This document shows positions 58,101 through 64,000 of a stretch of 64,000 nt of DNA, in pieces. A program made the position numbers and the translations under genes. Every line of letters starts with the position of its first letter. Within the stretch, counting starts at the first letter, position 1. Below the pieces are notes generated by a model. That model did not search any database. It was not told the DNA's origin and saw only the letters and a list, made by a program, of their open reading frames with translations. Source of the DNA: Bugula neritina (Eukaryota; Bryozoa; Gymnolaemata; Cheilostomatida; Bugulidae); NCBI GenBank assembly GCA_964035545.1, contig OZ037765.1, positions 10,410,698 to 10,474,697 of the forward strand. The letters run 5' to 3'.

Positions 58101-60089
58101 TCAACAGTCATTCTCTAAGGCTAAAATCAGTTTAATCTAAAAACAGAAATAGTGATTAAGAAACTCCAACTATAATAATTCCATTCTACTGGGAATTCGC
58201 TAAACCACTGTTAGTGCACCTCACTGTCAGAGATGGGGCGCATCTCTTTCATTGTATTGACATGGAGATTTTCAGATATACTGATTATATATAAACTGCA
58301 GCTCCACCTGTACGTCTGAATGGGTACATGTATGTGTAATGTTAGAGACATTTGGCCAGATGCTACTAGGATAGCAAATTGTATACTCTATTGTTGAAAT
58401 AAATTGAAAACTGTTTTTGTTCGTTTTTTCTAAAAAAAACATCTGCCTACTAATTAAAAACACGAGCCTGGCTCGAGACAGAATTCTATCATAGCAAATG
58501 TCATAAAAGAGTAGAGCCACTTCATCAACAAAAATCAAAGTTATTATGCAAATATTAAACCATTCAAATTCATCCAACTAATTTAACATAATTGAAAAAA
58601 ACAATGGTCCAGTGACTAATTTGGCGTTGCTCCAATCTGGTGTTTTTTGAAATATATTTTTATTAACCTCGCCTGCTTGTTTGTGATATGAAATTATGAT
58701 AATTTATTATAACCAGGTTTTAGTTAATGTGCTTCCTCAAAATTTACTACTTTTAGTAATATTTTTAGAATATGTTTTTGGTACACAAATTCATTTGTAT
58801 CGCATGACATAATAAAACAATTGTTATATTTTATACTTATGCGTTGTATTAAATACACAAGAAAATCTATAACGAAATTCTTGAAAGCTGAATATTTTAT
58901 TTTTAAGCTGTGTTCAGGAGTAAATGAGTCTAAGGAGGTAGTGGGGCTTGCTTGGCACTAATATAAGTACAGTAGTGGACCAAATTTTTTTATGTCATTA
59001 TACCGACATGTTTTAAAGCAAAACTCCTTATTTACTTGAAAAATAACTTTGTCATCATGAGTATTTGAAACTTTTAGAAGAAATGTGATTATGCTGTTCT
59101 TCTTTGACTGTATATCGATCACTGCATACTTGTAGCCAAATTGGTAGAAATTCAGTTTGAAGATAACTGGAAATATGCATAGCTATTTTAACTATTCAGT
59201 GCAAGAAATAATTTCTATAACTTTATAACTAAGTAAATTTGATATCAACATGATAATACATACAAACACATACTGTCTAGTGAATTTAGTTGTAGTCAGC
59301 AAATGGTTATTTACAGTTCAAAACTGTAGGCTTTTTTAGAAAATTTCTGGATGATATTCCAATGAGCTAATTCAGTAATTAAATTAGCCAAATTCAACAT
59401 TGATTGTCACAGCCCTCAAGCTTCAGATGCCGTGTTAAAATGCAGTAAATAGACAGCTTAAGTGTTTCAATTTTACTCAAGGTGAGAAAACTCCAAAAAT
59501 CATTATCATAATAGTAATAGTAAACAAATTAAAAGAGCAGACAATTCCTCAGTTAATAAACATAGCATAATAGTTTTTAAACAATTTTCAGTGTAGAAAC
59601 AGTTTGCCGTTCATTATACTATGTTATATCAGCTTTATGCATTAAAACATGCAGCCTATGACTTGGCTTAAACTAGGCATATACATATATAATGCTTTAC
59701 CATTGTAAAATTATATATCTAAAATTTATTATGACACTTATAAGATTTTTTTACTAAAATTAAACTCTTTAAAGACACAACGAGATGTGTTACAAAAGTT
59801 TCATATATATTACTTTGTCACTCTTAATAAAGTTGAGTAGTAGCAATATAATTGTATGTGACTATTTTCAGATATCGATATGTGTGAATCGTATTTAATT
59901 ATGCTGTGCATCATACTTTTATTTTGCTTATTCTTTCATACGAACAATATTAAATCAGCCAGTGTTAATTTAAGATTTAGTAGCATTAAATTATTTTCCA
60001 TTATAGGTGCATTAGTATAAACTATAGAGATAGCAAAATGACAAGTTTCAAACTCAAAACTAGTTTAAAAGTCCCTTAGTTTTGGGTCT

Positions 60090-60098
60090 ATGTGTGTG

Positions 60099-60170
<72 letters not shown>

Positions 60171-60171
60171 T
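60090..60171. repeat. TGCG tetranucleotide microsatellite
   Basis: A short TG run (60090-60100) passes into about 18 uninterrupted TGCG units to 60170. Each unit carries one CpG, so this is the densest CpG cluster in the window. Perfect repeat purity suggests recent expansion and likely length polymorphism. Confidence 0.95.
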
Positions 60172-61919
60172 TAGTGTGTTATTGTATGTGCTTGCATGTA
60201 TACACACATTTTAACAATACTGAGCAGTACTTTTTAAACAATCAAGTGCTCAAAAATTACTATTCTTCAACTTTTCTCGAAAACCTTTTACTTTGCCAAA
60301 AGCATTGCCCAATCGTGAATTGATTTTTGTACAGTTGCACAATAATTTGCTGCAATAGTTATATATAAACACATTTAACCTATCACAAGTTTATCTATGT
60401 AGCATATTAAAGTTACACCAGATATTATTTGCTTAAAGCCAGATACTACCTTTGCATTAGACAATTGCTTTTAGAGTTGTCTCCCTTTTACAGTGTGTAT
60501 GTGAGCTGTGCACTCACACCATTACATAATTTATTTATATAATTTCTATTAACAACTAGATATTGCTTTTTTGTGAAAGGTAAAATTCTCTTGAATTTGC
60601 ACTTTGTAATAGCAGCTATTGTACTGATTTGATATTGATGCTAAAACTTTAAATAACAAGGTCTACATTACCACTGCTCTTTACTGTACTATATTAAGTA
60701 GCCTTTTTACAGCTTTTTGAACATTTTTCTACAATATTAAAAAACTTAATAATTTTAAAAGTTGTAAAAACAGTTTCCCCTTACCTAAACTTAATAATGA
60801 GTAAGGCTTTAATAACTGAGTTGTCCCTCTACAACACAAAGCAAATAAGTATTTTGAAATGCATGCATGTCAGGCAATATGAATATGCCTAATTTCAACC
60901 AATCAAATCATGCTTCTATATATGGGTTTTACCTATTGGTTGATAGAAAATTAAATTTATTTATAAATATAGACTAGTATAAATATAGCTTTTGGGCCCT
61001 AAAAATATTGATATTAAAATATGCAATTGTATTTATGTCAGGAACTTTAGCAACCTCAAGTAGTTTGCAGTTATTTCAGAATTGCTTTTAAATTAGGCAA
61101 CAGTATTCTAAATTTCTGACATGCATTTCAACAGATACTATGCATATAATATATATAAAAGGCTTAAAGCCTGTATACTAAGAAACCATGAAAATACACG
61201 CATAAAACTCAATGTGGGATAACTAAAGTTATACCATCAAGGTACAGTTAAAGCTCCATCTAGTCTTTCCTTGTTATATAAGAAGCAATGTTGCTTAGAT
61301 GAAAGCATCTAATTGCTTGCTTTAACAAATTTATAATACTTTAGAAAATTCCTAAAGCTTGCAGCTTTTTCTCATATATAGTTAGTTCAGTTTATAAGTT
61401 AAGAGTTGTCTGCACAGAAATAAAAACCAACGGTTGAGCAGATTTTAATATTTTAATCTATTTAAAATAATATTTCAGATCACGAGATCAAAAGTTATTA
61501 TTGATTATCCTGACTTACAGTTTTTCACTTATAGTTTTTCACTCTAAAAATTGTAAGAAAACATCACTTAAACTTTTATAATGTAAGATTATAATTATTT
61601 GAGAGCAGTGTTTGCTAAACTAGCAGCTAGACTCTAGAAGATTCTACTAACTCTGATCATTATAGTTTCACACATCATTATACAGTCTTTAATAATGTGC
61701 TGTTCACTTCATGTTTTAAGTTGACTCCATCAAAGTTTTAATATGCTAGTACATTTTTATATTTTTGCATAGGAACTTCTATCATGCAGCAACTACTGTA
61801 ATACTTGATATAGGTGGTATATAATATTTTGTAAACTATTTTTCACATCAGGAAAAGATTAATCTTATCACAGGAAATGAGAAAATGGTTATAGCCTGAT
61901 TGGTTTTTAACATGTACAG

Positions 61920-61925
61920 TTTATT
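61920..61925 (-). promoter_or_regulatory. Possible polyadenylation signal of the sulfatase gene
   Basis: AATAAA on the minus strand about 177 nt past the sulfatase stop codon. Supported only by motif and position. Confidence 0.35.
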
Positions 61926-62101
61926 AGTCTATCATAAAAACTTTTAACAAAAGCTTCTATTTCAAATAAAATGTTGATGAAGCAGATATTAAGAAAATTC
62001 CAAAACAAAACGAATGTCAAACAGAACTAGCTGTAGGAAAAAAAACAAGAAAGTTATACAATAACAAAAATGAATATGATAATAAATGTATGATAAAAAA
62101 T

Positions 62102-63717
62102 TCACTGCTCCAAATATGGGGCCCAAACAGCAATATTTCCAAACAAGTTGGGTCGACAGGCATTGCTGAGAGGAGGGTAGAATGGTGGCAATGCAGTTTG
62201 TTGATGCTTTTGCAGTTTACCTAATAACCAAACTACAATATCAGGTCTTTCTTCACTCAAATCATGTGATTCGGTTGGATCGTTGGTAATGTTGAACAGC
62301 CGAATTGCTGAATAAAACTTGCTCGTTTGGCGTGGTCGAAATGCATGATCTGAAACAGACAAGATTATAGTAATGAAATTATTAAGCACGGAGTGTTTGA
62401 GAGGAACCAGGTCAATTCTGCAAGTAGCTTACTTACTGTTTACTACTGGAAGCAGTCGACTCAATTATACTAATAGTGAGCCTTAAATTATTTAATTCAA
62501 AAGCTAGTTTATAGTTATGCATTTGCAAACTTTGTAAAATTTTAGCTGATGTCAAGATTATGCAGAAAGTATCATTGATAATTTTAGACTTACATTTGAA
62601 AATATTCATTGCGGGGTCAGGTACAACGCCCATGAATCCAACTTCACCAGTCATAAGTTTCCAGTCTCCAGATCTAATAGCAGCAAGTTGGTTAATGTGG
62701 AAAGGTTGTGCAGCTGGAAGAGTAGTAGTAGCAGGAGTGGGTGTGGTGGTAGTTGTAGTAGTTGGAGTGGTTGTAGTAGTAGCGGTAGTTGTTGTTGATG
62801 GAGTGGTTGTAGTGGTAGTTGTTGTAGTTGTAGTAGTAGTTGTTTTTGTGGTAGGTTCCTGTGTTGGAGATTGGGAAATAAAATTATTTTCCACTTCTTC
62901 AAATGCTTCTTTTAAAGAAGGAGAGCTAGAGGATCCTATATCAAAGCCAGTGCTCACATTTTGACTTTCTGGTTGGAAGGTGGTTGACTCAACAGTCATA
63001 TTATTCATTAAGACCAACGGCAACGCACTTCTTCTAAATCTTCTATTTCGATGGCGGCGCTTCTGCCTTCGTCCCCGTTTCTCCCCTCGTCCCCGTCTTC
63101 TACTGCCCATAGGAACTCCAACACTAAGTGGGTCAATGTTGTAGATGATCTCCTACAGAATTTGTAAAGTGAAATATTCTAGAGTTATTCTGAGTAACAT
63201 AGTGTAGTAACCACATTCAGACTGCTAACTTATGTCAAGTTTGTTCAATTTTTGCTGTATTATAAAAAATAAATAGAGCATTCTGTGAAGGCATATCCAA
63301 AGTAAAAACCTAAAAATTATATCTGTAATTGTGGAGTCTTGCATAAAACATTCAACTGCATGTAAAACATTATAATTTGTTGTTCAGCACAGCTTCCAAA
63401 AGTGCAAGTATAAAAAAGCTACATTTTTAATTATTTTTGTAGCAACAATTTAATAATGAAGCATTAATTTTATTATTGATTTATTTGTAGTTATTTTGTT
63501 GCACTAAGAACTTGGAGTTATTACACTTTACTAACCGTTCTAGCATCAGTTGCACCATTACTCAAAGTCTCCCATTGGTTAATACTATCATGGTTGCTTA
63601 GTTTCCCACCAGCTAAATGAACAAATGTTGCTTTCCAATCCGAAATGTGCACCAGAGAGTTGGAAACACCAACATTCTTTACAAGAGGTCCTGAGATTAG
63701 GGCTACACCTTTTATAC
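62102..63717 (-). CDS. Arylsulfatase B/I/J-like enzyme, C-terminal part with low-complexity insertion
   Basis: Three exons, 63717-63536, 63152-62594 and 62349-62102, join in phase to 328 residues ending in TAG. The family is clear from order and spacing: SGPLVKNVGVSNSLVHISDW, then EIIYNIDP, then AAIRSGDWKLMTGEVGF, then IRLFNITNDPTESHDLSEER, ending GNIAVWAPYLEQ. These match the corresponding blocks of arylsulfatases B, I and J, lysosomal or secreted enzymes that remove sulfate from N-acetylgalactosamine or related esters. The catalytic formylglycine site (CxPSR) and signal peptide lie upstream, right of the window. The oddity is between NIDP and AAIRSGDWK: about ten residues in human ARSB become about 148, beginning with an arginine cluster (GSRRRGRGEKRGRRQKRRHR) and ending in long threonine runs broken by Pro, Ala and Ser. 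The insertion keeps the frame, so the gene may well be active. Confidence 0.85.
62698..62850 (-). repeat. ACT/ACA trinucleotide tract coding threonine runs
   Basis: On the coding strand, mixed ACT and ACA codons repeat for about 150 bases with occasional CCA, GCT and TCA. The peptide is a mucin-like Thr-rich segment inside the arylsulfatase insertion. Confidence 0.85.
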
Positions 63718-64000
63718 CTGCAGTTACAAATAATATAACTGGCTCAATACCTGCAGTTACATAGGCCTATATCACAACTGATAAAATGCCAAAATTTGTT
63801 TTAATGGGTGTTTTATAACTAAGTTACATTAGGTTATTGTTTTCATATATTATTTATGATTTTCATTTCGCAATAGTAAAAATAAGTGACTTCTTATTCA
63901 AATGTGAAAGAAAAATACGTATCGTTTTCTGCAACATTGACCGACAACTCCAATTTTTTTTTTATTAGTAAACACAATAATCCATTATATGTTTCAACAA
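63718..64000. other. Sulfatase intron
   Basis: The acceptor at 63718 (CTGCAG on the minus strand) implies that this stretch is intron of the arylsulfatase gene. A short local duplication of a CTGCAGTTACA-like word occurs at about 63717 and 63750. No exon was seen. Confidence 0.5.

Larger units (their letters stand above)
55200..62100. other. Long non-coding interval upstream of the GATA gene
   Basis: About 6.9 kb without a supportable exon. It should contain the GATA 5'UTR exon and promoter (right of 55200) and the sulfatase 3'UTR (left of 62102). Open frames near 57548, 58272 and 60090 lack splice context or are microsatellite translations. Pairs of WGATAR-type sites are present but at frequencies expected in AT-rich DNA. 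Confidence 0.4.

Noticed and set aside
60090-60323. Cys/Val/Arg-rich plus-strand frame (CVRACVRA repeats)
   Set aside because: Translation of the TGCG microsatellite.
62560-62964. Valine-rich plus-strand frame
   Set aside because: Antisense translation of the threonine codon tract in the sulfatase gene.

Overview
This window is AT-rich nuclear DNA from an animal. Every confident gene is split into short exons with GT/AG borders, and the intron phases join cleanly. The families present (a CECR2-like DDT-domain protein, an LRRC72-like protein, an EGF-type growth-factor precursor, a tandem C2-domain protein, a two-finger GATA factor and an arylsulfatase) are metazoan. Gene structure and repeat content suggest an invertebrate, perhaps a lophotrochozoan, but the sequence alone does not fix the phylum. 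No rRNA, tRNA, CRISPR or bacterial-type operon was found.

Layout from left to right. (1) 4043-6607, minus strand: the 5' part of a CECR2-like chromatin-remodelling gene, running off the left edge. (2) 8370-8700: a candidate shared promoter with a perfect GTCACGTGAC palindrome and CCAAT boxes on both strands. (3) 8871-13130, plus strand: an LRRC72-like leucine-rich-repeat gene in seven exons, complete. (4) 14136-21301, minus strand: a complete six-exon precursor of a membrane-anchored single-EGF growth factor (signal peptide, EGF domain, transmembrane helix, basic tail), of the type that activates ErbB receptors. (5) About 21.4-27.5 kb: simple-sequence and repeat-rich DNA with a dead non-LTR retrotransposon at 25.5-26.4 kb. 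(6) 28107-46048, plus strand: an 18-kb gene for a synaptotagmin-like tandem C2 protein that starts Met-Gly and looks N-myristoylated instead of membrane-spanning. (7) 46647-47233, minus strand: three phase-compatible exons of an unrecognised gene that converges on the C2 gene. A further minus-strand terminal exon at 38050-38407, inside a C2-gene intron, may be its 3' end. (8) 49092-55195, minus strand: a complete five-exon GATA1/2/3-class transcription factor. (9) 55.2-62.1 kb: non-coding DNA with a CpG-bearing tetranucleotide microsatellite. (10) 62102-63717, minus strand: the last three exons of an arylsulfatase B/I/J-like gene carrying a large Arg-rich plus Thr-rich insertion, running off the right edge.

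The genes do not form one pathway. The strongest items are the EGF ligand precursor, the myristoylated C2 protein with a 20-nt microexon, the antisense unknown gene and the low-complexity insertion in the sulfatase. All exon models were built by eye from splice sites, phase and family resemblance. No transcript evidence or database search was available.
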